A stretch of DNA of 39,530 nucleotides from Methylobacterium sp. E-005 (GCF_022829725.1 NZ_JAKSYG010000021.1:1-39530); one strand, 5' to 3'; shown: positions 15,068-23,849, counted from the first letter of the stretch. Notes: generated by a model from the letters alone, not told the origin. Program-made: numbers and translations.

Positions 15068-16248
15068 GAGATCACGAGGTTGTTGGCTTTGGGCGTGTTC
15101 TGCGCCGTGCCGGTGATGTCGGAGGTACCGCCGTTGAGCGTGTAGGAGGTCGGCACGATGCCCGCGACCCCCGACACATTGCAGGCGACGGTCGACAGCT
15201 CGAAGTAGCCGACCGTCGCGCCTTGACCGAGGCCATTGAGGTAGAGGGCAAGCGCCGCTGAGACCTGCGCCACCACGTTCTGGTGCACGTAGCCAGCGGC
15301 GGTAGTGATCTGCATCACGACGTTGATCGGCAACAGCGCCGCGGCATAGATGCCCGGCCGAATGCCCTCGGCGATAACCGAGTAGACTGCAGTCTGCGCG
15401 GCGGCAAGGAGTGCCGCCGAGATGTTGCCGGAGCCGTCGTCCACGATCACGGAGACGACGCCAGGAGTGAAATTGCCGTTGATGTCGGAATTCGGCAAGA
15501 CGACCGAGGTCATGCCGACTTTGAGATTGGCCACCGCCGATTGGATCGCCGCAATCGTGCCGCCTCCCCGGCCGGCGACCGCGAGAGCGAACCGAGCCAT
15601 CACACTGGCATCGCTTTCAACGTCGAAGCCGTTGGTGAACGCGGCCGGATTGGTGACGGTGTCGACGCCCGGCATGGTGGAGGAGATCAGGCCGATGGTT
15701 GATGCGCCCACGTTGCCATTGCTGCCGGGCTGACCTGAACTGCCAGCCGTCGCGCCGATGACGGGAGCGGTGACGCTGTTCACCTGAGCAGCGATGGCAT
15801 AAGCGCCGAGACTGCCATCAGTGTTCACGTAGGTCGCCACATAGGCGGGGTTCGTCGCATCCGCGTAGACCTGAAACGTCTGGCTTCCGTCCGTGGTCCT
15901 GACAGTACCGCCGACCGGAACGTATGCGATGGTCGGCCCGGCTGTGTACCGGGAGAAGGTGCAGAGGCCGGTAGCCGCCTGCGCACCGAGCCGCGTGACG
16001 CCGGACAGCGGGAAGTCCGCGATGAAGGTGTCGATGTCAGAGCCGTAGGAGGTCGCCAGCCGGGTCAGCATGGCGATCTGCAGGTTCTCCTTCTGGAGCC
16101 ACAGCCCGTTACCGGCGTAGGTCTCAGCCAGCGCCCGGAGCACCTTGCCCTTGGCGAAATTCAGAAAAACGCTAGTCAGCCGGCTCTGGATGCCGGCCGC
16201 GATGGTGCCGACGATCGTGCTCTGGCTGCGGGTGTCGAGAACAGTCAT
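15064..16248 (-). CDS. baseplate J-like protein (394 aa)
   Basis: Baseplate J family proteins (P2 gpJ, Mu gp47) form the edge of the contractile-tail baseplate. Typical features are in the right order: an N-terminal helical region (VLRALAETYAGNGLWLQKEN), a middle beta part with PVGGTVRTTDG, and the motif NGFDVESDASVMARFALAVA. The last is the family's Gly-x-Asp-x-Glu-Ser-Asp...Arg pattern at about residues 208-227. A further alpha/beta part contains GVVSVIVDDGSGN. Length is within the usual 300-400. It overlaps both neighbours by four bases, as expected in a wedge operon W-J-I. Confidence 0.85.
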   Translation of the reverse strand: MTVLDTRSQSTIVGTIAAGIQSRLTSVFLNFAKGKVLRALAETYAGNGLWLQKENLQIAMLTRLATSYGSDIDTFIADFPLSGVTRLGAQAATGLCTFSRYTAGPTIAYVPVGGTVRTTDGSQTFQVYADATNPAYVATYVNTDGSLGAYAIAAQVNSVTAPVIGATAGSSGQPGSNGNVGASTIGLISSTMPGVDTVTNPAAFTNGFDVESDASVMARFALAVAGRGGGTIAAIQSAVANLKVGMTSVVLPNSDINGNFTPGVVSVIVDDGSGNISAALLAAAQTAVYSVIAEGIRPGIYAAALLPINVVMQITTAAGYVHQNVVAQVSAALALYLNGLGQGATVGYFELSTVACNVSGVAGIVPTSYTLNGGTSDITGTAQNTPKANNLVIS

Positions 16249-16625
16249 CGGCTGCCCGGTGTCTCAAGGCTGACAGCGATAGCAGCCCCCGTCACGGCGT
16301 CGGTGTACTGGATGTCGATGGCGAACAGGCCCTGCGTGACCGTCGAGGCCGTCACGGTAGTTTTGGGCACCGGCACGGACGCCACGGTCGTCTCCAGCGC
16401 GATCTGCCCCCGCACGATGGCGGCGATGGTCTTCTCGCGGGCCACGCGGCCGATGCGTTCTGGGAGGCTGGCCCCGTACTCAACCGCCCAGATGTAGGAT
16501 CCGGCCTGGGTCAACAGGCGCCGGATGATGCTCTGCCGCGTCTCGTCAGAGCCATCGACGAGCATCAGATCGCCGTCGGCGGTGATCTGAAAATCATCGT
16601 TCCAATTTAGAAATATGTCTGCCAC
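16245..16625 (-). CDS. baseplate wedge protein, gp25/W-like (126 aa)
   Basis: T4 gp25 / P2 gpW-type proteins start sheath assembly at the baseplate. This protein shows the familiar plan: DFQITADGDLMLVDGSDETR, then IIRRLLTQAGSYIWAVEYGA with Arg, Leu-Leu-Thr, Gly and Tyr-Gly at their usual spacing. After that comes LPERIGR and a beta C-terminal half. It is closest in layout to the Mu gp46-like branch. The length of 126 is typical. It precedes the J-like gene with a four-base overlap. Confidence 0.75.
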   Translation of the reverse strand: MADIFLNWNDDFQITADGDLMLVDGSDETRQSIIRRLLTQAGSYIWAVEYGASLPERIGRVAREKTIAAIVRGQIALETTVASVPVPKTTVTASTVTQGLFAIDIQYTDAVTGAAIAVSLETPGSR

Positions 16626-16626
16626 G

Positions 16627-16824
16627 TCAGGCTGCCTTCGCCCGAGCCGGGATCTTCAGTTCGGTCAAGGGGCCGATAAAGGGGTCAACGATACCGTTTA
16701 GGTCAGCGATAGTCTCCCAAAGCATGGCATTGCCAAGCTCTTTTGCCGCGACGGCGAACAGCGTCGTGCCGCTCACGCGGATGATCTTGGCGGGGATGGC
16801 GAGGGGAACGAGACCAGCACTCAT
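16627..16824 (-). CDS. LysM-like tail protein, gpX type (65 aa)
   Basis: Residues about 13-60 match the short LysM-like fold of P2 gpX-type tail proteins: Arg-Val-x-x-x-x-Thr-Leu at 16-23, LFAVAAKELGNAMLWETIAD, then LNGIVDPF and LKIPA. In contractile tails such a domain sits near the hub and tape measure. It is 65 residues, as small as the known members, and has no signal peptide. It is directly coupled to the gene at 16821 by a four-base overlap. Confidence 0.65.
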   Translation of the reverse strand: MSAGLVPLAIPAKIIRVSGTTLFAVAAKELGNAMLWETIADLNGIVDPFIGPLTELKIPARAKAA

Positions 16825-17135
16825 GCGACCGCCTGTGCGAGGTTGAAGACGGCGCGTCCGACGAAGCCGCGCAGATCAGAGAGCGTTTCTTGATCTGACA
16901 CGGCGGTGACGCGGCCACTCAGGTCCGCGATCAGCGCCAATGGGTGCCCAGATGGGTCAGGGGCGTCTAAGGAGGTGCCCGCGGCGATCAAGGCGGAGTC
17001 GATCATCGCGAGCACGGCCTGCCCTTGTGCGACCAGCGTAGCAATCTGGTATGGCGTGGCCGCGGCGATCGGCTTGTTTGCCGTCACAGCCGCCTGGAAT
17101 GCGATCAGCGCGACCGGGATCGCAGCCGGGATCAT
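16821..17135 (-). CDS. hypothetical tail-region protein (104 aa)
   Basis: The protein is Ala-rich and helical (ALIAFQAAVTANKPIAAATP), with a conserved-looking C-terminal segment SDQETLSDLRGFVGRAVFNL. There is no signal or clear membrane helix. It overlaps both neighbours by four bases, placing it firmly in the tail operon between the gpU-like and X-like genes. The function is unknown. Proteins at this position in related gene orders are small structural or assembly factors, which is inference by place only. Confidence 0.6.
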   Translation of the reverse strand: MIPAAIPVALIAFQAAVTANKPIAAATPYQIATLVAQGQAVLAMIDSALIAAGTSLDAPDPSGHPLALIADLSGRVTAVSDQETLSDLRGFVGRAVFNLAQAVA

Positions 17136-17620
17136 AGAATCAGTCCCACGGACACGGACAGATCAGCGCCAACCGTCACATCCAAGGTCGGCAGGCCGAT
17201 GCCCCCAATGCCAAGGCCGATCCCGGGGCCGCCGATGCCAGCACCGAAACCACCGCCGCCAGCAGCCGAACTATCGACCGGCATGAGGATGATGCTGAAC
17301 TCGACGTAGGTAGCCTTGCAGACCAGGGGCAGGAATTCGAGGATGATGACCGTGCGAGCTTCGACGCCGTTCGAATAGGGCAGTGGCGTGCCACTTTTGC
17401 GGAGGCTGTCGAGTAATAGAGCCTGGTCGATGGCATCATCGCCCCAGAACTTGCCGGTCCAAGCGCGGTCGATGTCATCCGGGCCCATCGCGTCAATGAC
17501 GCGGTCACCGCCTGGCAGTTTCTTGGCGCTAATCTGTTGCCGCCCGCCGAAGGGGAGCTTTTCGGGTGAGGACCACGCGTCGAATTCGACGGGGCCCAAA
17601 ATGACGACATCTGTGGGCAT
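17132..17620 (-). CDS. tail protein, gpU-like (162 aa)
   Basis: Features resemble P2 gpU-type proteins: an N-terminal strand region (VVILGPVEFDAWSS), LPFGGRQQISAKKLPGGDRV, then DRAWTGKFWGDDAIDQALLL with the Trp-x-Gly-x-Phe-x-Gly...Ala motif. After that come LRKSGTPLPYSNGVEARTVI strands. The C-terminal 45 residues are an unusually Gly-rich tail (GGGGFGAGIGGPGIGLGIGG). The order spike, U-like, X-like, W-like, J-like agrees with contractile tail operons. A tail-completion or circular DNA-injection role is not resolved. Confidence 0.6.
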   Translation of the reverse strand: MPTDVVILGPVEFDAWSSPEKLPFGGRQQISAKKLPGGDRVIDAMGPDDIDRAWTGKFWGDDAIDQALLLDSLRKSGTPLPYSNGVEARTVIILEFLPLVCKATYVEFSIILMPVDSSAAGGGGFGAGIGGPGIGLGIGGIGLPTLDVTVGADLSVSVGLIL

Positions 17621-17623
17621 GCA

Positions 17624-18289
17624 CTACGCCGTCTGGACAGTCTTGCCGGCCGACATGACCGTCTGGCCAGCGATCGTGCCAGTGCTACTCAGTCCGCCGT
17701 TCTGCTGAATGATCTGACCATTCACCGTGACTGCACCCTTGAGGCTGATGTTGTCGGCCGTGAAGCTGTGACTCTTGGCGGTGAAAGTCTGCGAGCCCTG
17801 ACCTGCGTCGATGGTGACATTCTTGTCCTTCGTCACAAGGCTGTGATTGCCGTCAGCATCGAACATGTGCTGACCGCCATCCTTGTGCGTCGTAACGATG
17901 GACCCGTCCGCCTTGTGAAGGGTCGATCCGCCAGTCTGGTGCTTCACCAAGATCTCACCGGACTGAACTACCGGCGGATTATCGGCCTGCGTGAAGTGCT
18001 TGTGCTTGGCGATCGGCGTATTCGGGTCGCCGTTCTCGAACTCGACATCCATCCAATCGCCGTCGAGGTCAGTTGCAGATCCGGCGTTCGGGCCGACCAT
18101 GACCCCATAGCCATCGCCGGCATGGTGAGAGGCGAGCGGCACCCATCCGGTCTCGACCATGGACGGCAGCAGGACGCCCTTCGCCGCGTGGATCTGAGGA
18201 TTGTAGGCGGTAACCGCCATCGTGCCTTTGTGCTGCCTGCCGCCGGTCGCGCGCTGCGCCTCGCGGCGATAGATGTGATCAAGCGACAT
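17624..18289 (-). CDS. baseplate spike / assembly protein V-like (221 aa)
   Basis: Spike proteins form the membrane-piercing tip of contractile tails. After an OB-like region (GVLLPSMVETGWVPLASHHA, GDGYGVMVGPNAGS) the sequence has GDWMDVEFENGDPNTPI, and then a series of short strand repeats with Asp-Gly and Thr (LHKADGSIVTTHKDGGQHMF, DADGNHSLVTKDKNVTIDA). This is the pattern of a triple-stranded beta-helix needle. I set the start at the ATG at 18289, because the upstream in-frame part overlaps the hub gene in a noncoding frame. It follows the hub gene by nine bases. Confidence 0.75.
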   Translation of the reverse strand: MSLDHIYRREAQRATGGRQHKGTMAVTAYNPQIHAAKGVLLPSMVETGWVPLASHHAGDGYGVMVGPNAGSATDLDGDWMDVEFENGDPNTPIAKHKHFTQADNPPVVQSGEILVKHQTGGSTLHKADGSIVTTHKDGGQHMFDADGNHSLVTKDKNVTIDAGQGSQTFTAKSHSFTADNISLKGAVTVNGQIIQQNGGLSSTGTIAGQTVMSAGKTVQTA

Positions 18290-18297
18290 GCGATGGC

Positions 18298-19497
18298 CTA
18301 AACGCTGACACCACCAGAGCCGCCGTCGAGGCTGGCCGGGCGTTGCGGCGGGAGAGGCACGGTTTTGGTCGCCGGGCCATTCTGATTGACCGACTTGCCG
18401 CCCCACGATTGCGTGGTCGCGGTGACATCGCGACCCTGCTTGGCGCTCTTACCCTGGATCGTCATTCCGAAGCCCTCGCCCCAGTCGATTACCCAGTCCA
18501 CGCCGTCGATGTCATAGCTCTGATCGTAGATCGTGCCGGTGCCGGACAGGTTCAGCTTCTGGCGAACGTCCACCGAGAGATCGCCTACCGCCTTGATCAC
18601 GACGCCAAGTTCGTGCCGGGCAATGCTCTTGGCGCGAGCTTTGGCAAGTCGCTCGACCTGCTTTTGGTTTCGGCCGGGGTGGTTATCCTGATAAGCGAGC
18701 ACGTCGCCGACGCCAGGAATTGATGCCTCGGCTTTGAAAACCTTGCGCAGCCGATGGTGGACCGAAGACACGCTGTGTTTGATCGGCCGCGCCGCGCCCA
18801 TGTTTCGCTTCAGGGCAATGTCGAGAACATTGGCGACCGTGTAGGCTTCGGCCGTGCCCGGCGGCTGCCAAACCACATCGTAGGAGCCGTTGTTCTGGTC
18901 GTCAGGCTCAAAGTAGAGCGTCTTGCCGTCCACGTACCAGCGGCAGCCCTCGCGTTCTGCCAGATCGTCCAGCAACTCCCAATCGGTGCGATTGAGGATA
19001 AGGTGAGCCGTGTCCTCGTCATACTGCTTGCCGGCGTATTCGCCGCCCTCGTCCGGCAACTGCACCTGCGCCGTGAGCTTGTGGTCCTTGGCGACTTTCT
19101 GGACGATGTCGGTCGTCTTCTGGTTGGAAAACTTCTCTTGGCGCTGCTTCTCGCCGAGCGACGCCGATTTGTCCCGACCCTGCACGCTCACCGTCATCTC
19201 GCGCAGATTGACTGCCGGCATGTCGATTGAGCCAGTGATCATCTCGCGCTCGTCGCTGCCGTCAGCGGCAGACGACATGATCACGGTGGCGTCCTGCGGG
19301 TCGAAGTCGGTCCACTCGGCGAGCCCGAAGCCGTACTGCTCGGTCTCGGTGATCGCCAACTCGCAATCGAACGAGTCCGAGTGCCGCTTGCCCGACCTAT
19401 GCACGCTGCCGGAGATGCAGGGCATGCGCGCCCCGTTGATCTCTAGCCAGATCCGCGGGTAGCGGACGCTGGAGCCACCTCCGATGCCTGAAGCCAT
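18298..19497 (-). CDS. baseplate hub / late control gpD-like protein (399 aa)
   Basis: gpD (T4 gp27-like) proteins form the central hub that carries the spike. The N-terminal half fits: YPRIWLEINGARMPCISGSV, EMITGSIDMPAVNLREMTVS and QGRDKSASLGEKQRQEKFSN. The SVQGRDKSA segment is very typical. It is followed by TTDIVQKVAKDHKL and the domain LNRTDWELLDDLAEREGCRW with FEPDD. The C-terminal 45 residues are polar and low in complexity. Length agrees with the family. It lies between the tape measure and the spike gene. Confidence 0.8.
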   Translation of the reverse strand: MASGIGGGSSVRYPRIWLEINGARMPCISGSVHRSGKRHSDSFDCELAITETEQYGFGLAEWTDFDPQDATVIMSSAADGSDEREMITGSIDMPAVNLREMTVSVQGRDKSASLGEKQRQEKFSNQKTTDIVQKVAKDHKLTAQVQLPDEGGEYAGKQYDEDTAHLILNRTDWELLDDLAEREGCRWYVDGKTLYFEPDDQNNGSYDVVWQPPGTAEAYTVANVLDIALKRNMGAARPIKHSVSSVHHRLRKVFKAEASIPGVGDVLAYQDNHPGRNQKQVERLAKARAKSIARHELGVVIKAVGDLSVDVRQKLNLSGTGTIYDQSYDIDGVDWVIDWGEGFGMTIQGKSAKQGRDVTATTQSWGGKSVNQNGPATKTVPLPPQRPASLDGGSGGVSV

Positions 19498-19504
19498 GAG
19501 ACCC

Positions 19505-22267
19505 TCAGGCGGCGTCCATCACAGGCGTGCCAGGAGCGCGCCACTCGCCGTGGTTGTCGGTCGCGCCGGCCTTCTTCGGGAACAGGTGATCATCGGCCTG
19601 ATGCATGGCGATAGCGCGACCCATCTTTTTGCCGTCCATGTGAAGGTCGACCATGATTGGGCGCTTCTCCACCGGCTTCGGCGGCGCCCCAGCAGTCGGA
19701 GCAGCCTGCCCTTTGTACCCGAACCCCTCGTGCGTTCCGACGCCAGCGGGCCCACGCCCGAACCACGGTGCCCACGTCCGGTTCTTGCCGGCGTAGCGCA
19801 GCGCGAAGTCGATCTGTTCCTGCCAGTAGCGGGGATCGCCCGCGTGGTGGCCGGTCGCGCGGCTGTACTCGGTGCCGAGCGACCCCCGCCCACCGTAGTG
19901 GAGCTGATAGGGTCCGAAGCTGGTGCCCTTGTCGCCGGGCGTCATGCGAACGCCGGGGATTGAGCCGCCCAGCCCCTCGCTCGCCGCGATGCGGAGCGCG
20001 ATGTCGGGGTTGATACCGTTCCGGATGGCGGAAGCACGAATGTAGGCGACCATTTCGGGATTGGCACGGCTAAGTACGCCACGGGCGTGAGCGAGACCGG
20101 CGCCGCCGCCAGAACCACCTAGACCGCTGCCCAACCCGCTGCCGGAACCACCAAGGCCATCGCGACTGAGACCACTGCCGATGCCGCCGAAGTTGTCGTT
20201 GGCGCCGCCGCCGAAAGACGCTTTCTGAATGAGGCCGCCGATACCCTCGCCACCCTCAAACGCCGTCTTGCTGAACGGGTTGAGCTTGCTGAACAGGTTC
20301 TTGAGCATATCGCCGATCGCCGTGACGAGCGAGGCGCCCATCTCGGCGATAGCGGTGGCGAGGCGGCCGGGCCAGGATTTGATCTCGTCAGCAAGCTTGC
20401 TGGCGTATGTTCCAAGCTCCGACACGAAGCTAGCGACACCGGAATAGAACTTAGTCTTAGTTTCCTCCCATTGCGCAGCAAACGGCGCAACCTTCCCGAC
20501 CACGTCGTCAATGATCTTCCAATTGAATGCCGCAAGGGTTCCAAAAACGCTTATCAGGCCGGTGATGGCGAGCGCTACGCCGCCGCCCGGTATTAACATT
20601 GCTGCACCGGCTATGACGCCCGCGACAGAGAGTGCGGCGAAGGCGACCCCAAGACCGGCGAGGCCCTCAAGGACGATCTTGGTTGCGGTCGGGTTGGCGT
20701 TGGCGACGCCAGCGATGGTGTTGATCCCCTTGGCCAGCCCGTTCATCGCATCAACTGCGGTCTGAACACCGGTCTGACCGAGGGCAGTCATCAGGTTCTT
20801 CCAAGAAGCCGACAGGTTGTGTTCGGCCTGCTTGTAGTCCTGATCGTTCTGGAGATTGCGGCTCTCGTCGATGCCTTTCGACCCAAGGATGCGCTCGCGC
20901 TCGCCCAACATCTGCGGAGCGTTGCGCAAGAGGTCGTGAACGAGCCGCTGCGTCGTCTGCCGCCCTAGGATCTCAAACAGCTTCGGAACCTGCTGCTCAA
21001 TGTCAGTGATGCCACGGTTAGCCATAGCCTTCCGCAACACTTCGACGGCAGCAAGGGGATCATCCTTCAGCGTCTTAGTGAACTCGGTGTTGAGCGCATC
21101 CTTGGCAAAGGAGACGTGCCCACCGCGGCCGACCGTGAAATCACCGACCAGCCCAAGCTCCCTAAGCTGCTCGGCAGCCGACTTGGTCATCTTCCCGCCG
21201 ACCATCTGCTGATACATGGAGGTCAGCGCCGTACCGCCGCGCTGGCCGCCCATGATCTGCGAGACCATGCCCATGGTCACGAGGCCCTTGTCGGACATGC
21301 CCGAGAGCGCGGGACCGCCCTGCTGAGCGAGGCCGAGCCACGTCGCGGCATCTACCTTGCCGTGGGTGCCCAGCGTGACCTTGCTGCCGAGTTCAAGGAA
21401 GTGCTTGAACTTGTCGGTATCCACCTCGTGCGTCTCTGGATTGACGAGCTTGCCCATCAAATCCGCAGCGCGGGTCATGTCGTAGACTTTTTTCGAAGCC
21501 CCGGCGTAGTCGCCGGTCGTGCCACCGACCACCTGAGTGTACTCAAGTAGTGGCTTCATCATGGCCAGCGCGTCTTTGTGGCCAAAAATGCCACGATTGG
21601 CGCCGTAAGCCTCAAGCGCCTCCGTCTCAGTGACGCCTTGGATCTGCTGCGACAACTTCCGAGAGGCCGTGACGGCCGCTAGGATTTCGGAGTCGGTCGC
21701 GTTCTGTTTCCGGATAGCGGTCAGGACGTGCTGACGTTCGCCGCCGGCATCCAGAATTGAGCGCAGCCCCTCGCCAACCTCATGGAGGCCGATCATGCCC
21801 CCCATGCCGAGGCCGATGCCGACATGCTGCCAATTACCGTTGCCCCGGTGGCCCCCGCCGGCACCGCCAGCGCCGGGCGTGTTAGGCCCAGAGCCGCCAC
21901 CGCCGCCGGGCCGAATGTGCGGGATACGCAATCCCGCGCCTGCCGCCTTGGCGGCGTTCAGTTCGGCCGTCAGTCGGGCTGCGGCAGCCGCAGCGGCGTT
22001 TATGGAGGCGTCGGCTTTGACGAAATCTCCCGACAGAGCGCGACCGGTCGTCGTGGCCGCCTTCTCAATCCTGCCCAAGCGCTCGTTGAGCGTCAGGAGG
22101 CTTCGGTTGATGCCGCTGATATTGAGCTTGCCGAAAGCCGCGAACTCCGCCGTGACAGCCTTCGTCAGCCTTTCAATGCGCGATAGCTCAGTCGCGATCT
22201 TGAGAAGAGTCGGGGTGGCCTGATCAACAATGCGATAGACCGAACCGACCTCATAGGAGGTGATCAT
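19505..22267 (-). CDS. tail tape measure protein with C-terminal lytic transglycosylase-like domain (920 aa)
   Basis: The first 130 residues are helical (LLKIATELSRIERLTKAVTA). Two hydrophobic stretches at about 530-590 (IVLEGLAGLGVAFAALSVAG, MLIPGGGVALAITGLISVFG) and low-complexity Gly/Ser linkers near 690-725 are typical of tape measures, which set tail length and may enter the cell membrane during injection. From about residue 735 a globular domain has ALRIAASEGLGGS with Glu764 and GTSFGPYQLHYGG. This resembles the catalytic Glu and the Ser-x-Gly-x-x-Gln-Leu motif of lytic transglycosylases, suggesting local peptidoglycan cutting. The last 55 residues are polar. Confidence 0.85.
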   Translation of the reverse strand: MITSYEVGSVYRIVDQATPTLLKIATELSRIERLTKAVTAEFAAFGKLNISGINRSLLTLNERLGRIEKAATTTGRALSGDFVKADASINAAAAAAARLTAELNAAKAAGAGLRIPHIRPGGGGGSGPNTPGAGGAGGGHRGNGNWQHVGIGLGMGGMIGLHEVGEGLRSILDAGGERQHVLTAIRKQNATDSEILAAVTASRKLSQQIQGVTETEALEAYGANRGIFGHKDALAMMKPLLEYTQVVGGTTGDYAGASKKVYDMTRAADLMGKLVNPETHEVDTDKFKHFLELGSKVTLGTHGKVDAATWLGLAQQGGPALSGMSDKGLVTMGMVSQIMGGQRGGTALTSMYQQMVGGKMTKSAAEQLRELGLVGDFTVGRGGHVSFAKDALNTEFTKTLKDDPLAAVEVLRKAMANRGITDIEQQVPKLFEILGRQTTQRLVHDLLRNAPQMLGERERILGSKGIDESRNLQNDQDYKQAEHNLSASWKNLMTALGQTGVQTAVDAMNGLAKGINTIAGVANANPTATKIVLEGLAGLGVAFAALSVAGVIAGAAMLIPGGGVALAITGLISVFGTLAAFNWKIIDDVVGKVAPFAAQWEETKTKFYSGVASFVSELGTYASKLADEIKSWPGRLATAIAEMGASLVTAIGDMLKNLFSKLNPFSKTAFEGGEGIGGLIQKASFGGGANDNFGGIGSGLSRDGLGGSGSGLGSGLGGSGGGAGLAHARGVLSRANPEMVAYIRASAIRNGINPDIALRIAASEGLGGSIPGVRMTPGDKGTSFGPYQLHYGGRGSLGTEYSRATGHHAGDPRYWQEQIDFALRYAGKNRTWAPWFGRGPAGVGTHEGFGYKGQAAPTAGAPPKPVEKRPIMVDLHMDGKKMGRAIAMHQADDHLFPKKAGATDNHGEWRAPGTPVMDAA

Positions 22268-22276
22268 GCGCGAGAG

Positions 22277-22729
22277 CTACCGGATGCCAGGCGTGAGCTG
22301 TTCAATTGCCATGTGGCCGAACTCGTCCTCGCTGCGCTTGGCGATCTTGATCATCGTCGGCATGAAAATCGGACGAGGCGGCATGCGAGAGGTGCCGTTC
22401 TCGTGAAAAGCCGCGATACCGCTGGTTGAACCAATCGCCCCTTCAGCGCCGTCGCCGGTCGCGCCAGCCGATGAGCCGAACGACTCGCGCATGGTGCCCT
22501 TGCGGTAGAGCGGGTCGGTCGCGCTGATGCGCCCGATCATGCCTAACCGCGTCTTCTCTGCGACCGTAGATGGGGCGAGCGCAGGCCAGCCATTGTCCTC
22601 GCGACCTATCATCTCTTTGGCGGTCTCGGCACCTTCGTCCATGAGGCGCTTGGTCGTACGGACCAGTTGGCTGCGCGTGCGAAACGCACTAGCTTCAAGG
22701 AAGAGAGCGAGTTCGCCTGGGCTGAGCAT
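22277..22729 (-). CDS. virion morphogenesis / HK97 gp10-like protein (150 aa)
   Basis: The sequence has the gp10/gpG-type order: a helical start, then NGWPALAPSTVAEKTRLGMI, then DPLYRKGTMRESFGS. A beta segment with GAIGSTSGIAAFHENGTSRM and PPRPIFMPT follows. Family members work in head or tail completion. The ATG at 22729 has AGAGG upstream. It stands directly before the tape measure gene but is cut off from the tail chaperone genes by the accessory block 22750-25816, so its place is unusual for the family. The start lies only 20 bases from a divergent GTG start. Confidence 0.7.
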   Translation of the reverse strand: MLSPGELALFLEASAFRTRSQLVRTTKRLMDEGAETAKEMIGREDNGWPALAPSTVAEKTRLGMIGRISATDPLYRKGTMRESFGSSAGATGDGAEGAIGSTSGIAAFHENGTSRMPPRPIFMPTMIKIAKRSEDEFGHMAIEQLTPGIR

Positions 22730-22749
22730 CGGCGCCTCTGGAGGATAGG

Positions 22750-23307
22750 GTGCGGATCGGCGACCACGTCTACGTCATCAAGGGTGAGCACGGCCGAGTG
22801 AAGATTGGCAGCAGCATCAACCCTGAACAGCGCTGTGCCGAGCTTCAAACAGGTTCGCCCGTTCAGCTATGGGTTGAACACGTCGCAGCGACGCTAGGGC
22901 CGGCACTTCCTGTTGAGTTAGAAGCCCACGCGATGCTGGATCGCTACCGGCTCAACGGCGAATGGTTTGCCGTCTCGGTAGAGGTCGCAGTGGCGACTAT
23001 CGCTGCAGCCGCGCACAGTCTCCGAGTTCCGCTCAGCACGGGCGGGCTGGCCTTCGCGATCCCAGACGCCCCACCCTACGTCGGGACGAGGTGGCTTGCG
23101 GGAGCAGCCCTGATCTCGTCGCCGTTCTGGGCTTTGAGCGCCGCCGATCGGCCATTCTCAGCGCTGGCCTATCTTTGGATTGCTTTAGTCTTCTTAGTGC
23201 TTCTGATGCTGCGCGAACGCCCGCCTGCGAAAACGGCGCTGCCTATCTTCGCAGGAAGCATCCTTTCCGGCATCGCGTTAGTGCTGGCGACGATAGTGAT
23301 CCACTGA
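22750..23307 (+). CDS. GIY-YIG-like nuclease domain fused to membrane segments (185 aa)
   Basis: Residues 7-75 resemble the GIY-YIG fold of the T5orf172/Mug113 type: VYVIKGEHGRVKIGSSINPE with Tyr8, Lys18-Ile-Gly-Ser, Arg28, LQTGSPVQLWV, Glu58-x-His60, and NGEWF at 69-73. The Glu is the usual metal ligand. Residues about 114-130, 137-154 and 163-184 are three hydrophobic segments. Such a fusion would hold a DNA-cutting domain at the inner membrane, which fits exclusion of incoming DNA as an idea only. The start is GTG with GGAGG a few bases upstream. It is an accessory gene inserted among late genes. Confidence 0.65.
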   Translation: MRIGDHVYVIKGEHGRVKIGSSINPEQRCAELQTGSPVQLWVEHVAATLGPALPVELEAHAMLDRYRLNGEWFAVSVEVAVATIAAAAHSLRVPLSTGGLAFAIPDAPPYVGTRWLAGAALISSPFWALSAADRPFSALAYLWIALVFLVLLMLRERPPAKTALPIFAGSILSGIALVLATIVIH

Positions 23308-23309
23308 CA

Positions 23310-23849
23310 TCACTCTTCGCTAGTCCGCCGAGCTATGGCTGGATTGAATGCAAAGCCCCGGCCGATCTTAATCAGGTTTTGGCTTTTAAAGTTGTCCCAA
23401 TTGACCTTGCTATATGTCGCCCTATCAAACCCGTAGGTGAACATGGTTTCTTTGCGAGAGTTTCCATATTCATCGTTTGATATGATATTATGTGTGAATG
23501 AACATTTATCTGCGTCAGGAAAGCTGTCGTAGATCCCTTTTATCTCAACGGGCGCGAACTGCAGGGCAATCACCATAGTCGTTTTTGTTGGCGTCCGCGT
23601 AAGTTCGGATTTTGACATCTCATCATTCAAAATGCCGAATTTTTGCAGCAACGGAACTGAGTCAATCACCTTGTTCTGCGTTGCATCAACGACAATTTTG
23701 CAATTGCCACCCTTGATGTCTGTCGTCTGCTTGAAGCCCATGCCCTCCAGCATGGATTGCATCATTTTCGCCTGATCCGCGTCTTCGGCGGCGTGACAAC
23801 CCAAGGGTACCAGCAGGCAACAAGCAACCATGGCGCTGCGCGACAGCAT
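23310..23849 (-). CDS. secreted hypothetical protein (179 aa)
   Basis: A Sec signal peptide (about residues 1-21, core MVACCLLVPLGC, cleavage after Cys-His-Ala) leads a mature protein of about 158 residues. No family is recognised. It has few Cys after the signal, a mixed alpha/beta look (TTMVIALQFAPVEIKGIYDS), and an Asn/Ser-rich centre. The gene is visibly more AT-rich than the structural genes (for example the stretch around 23460-23500), which suggests recent transfer. It converges on the GIY-YIG-like gene with only two bases between stops. Confidence 0.55.
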   Translation of the reverse strand: MLSRSAMVACCLLVPLGCHAAEDADQAKMMQSMLEGMGFKQTTDIKGGNCKIVVDATQNKVIDSVPLLQKFGILNDEMSKSELTRTPTKTTMVIALQFAPVEIKGIYDSFPDADKCSFTHNIISNDEYGNSRKETMFTYGFDRATYSKVNWDNFKSQNLIKIGRGFAFNPAIARRTSEE

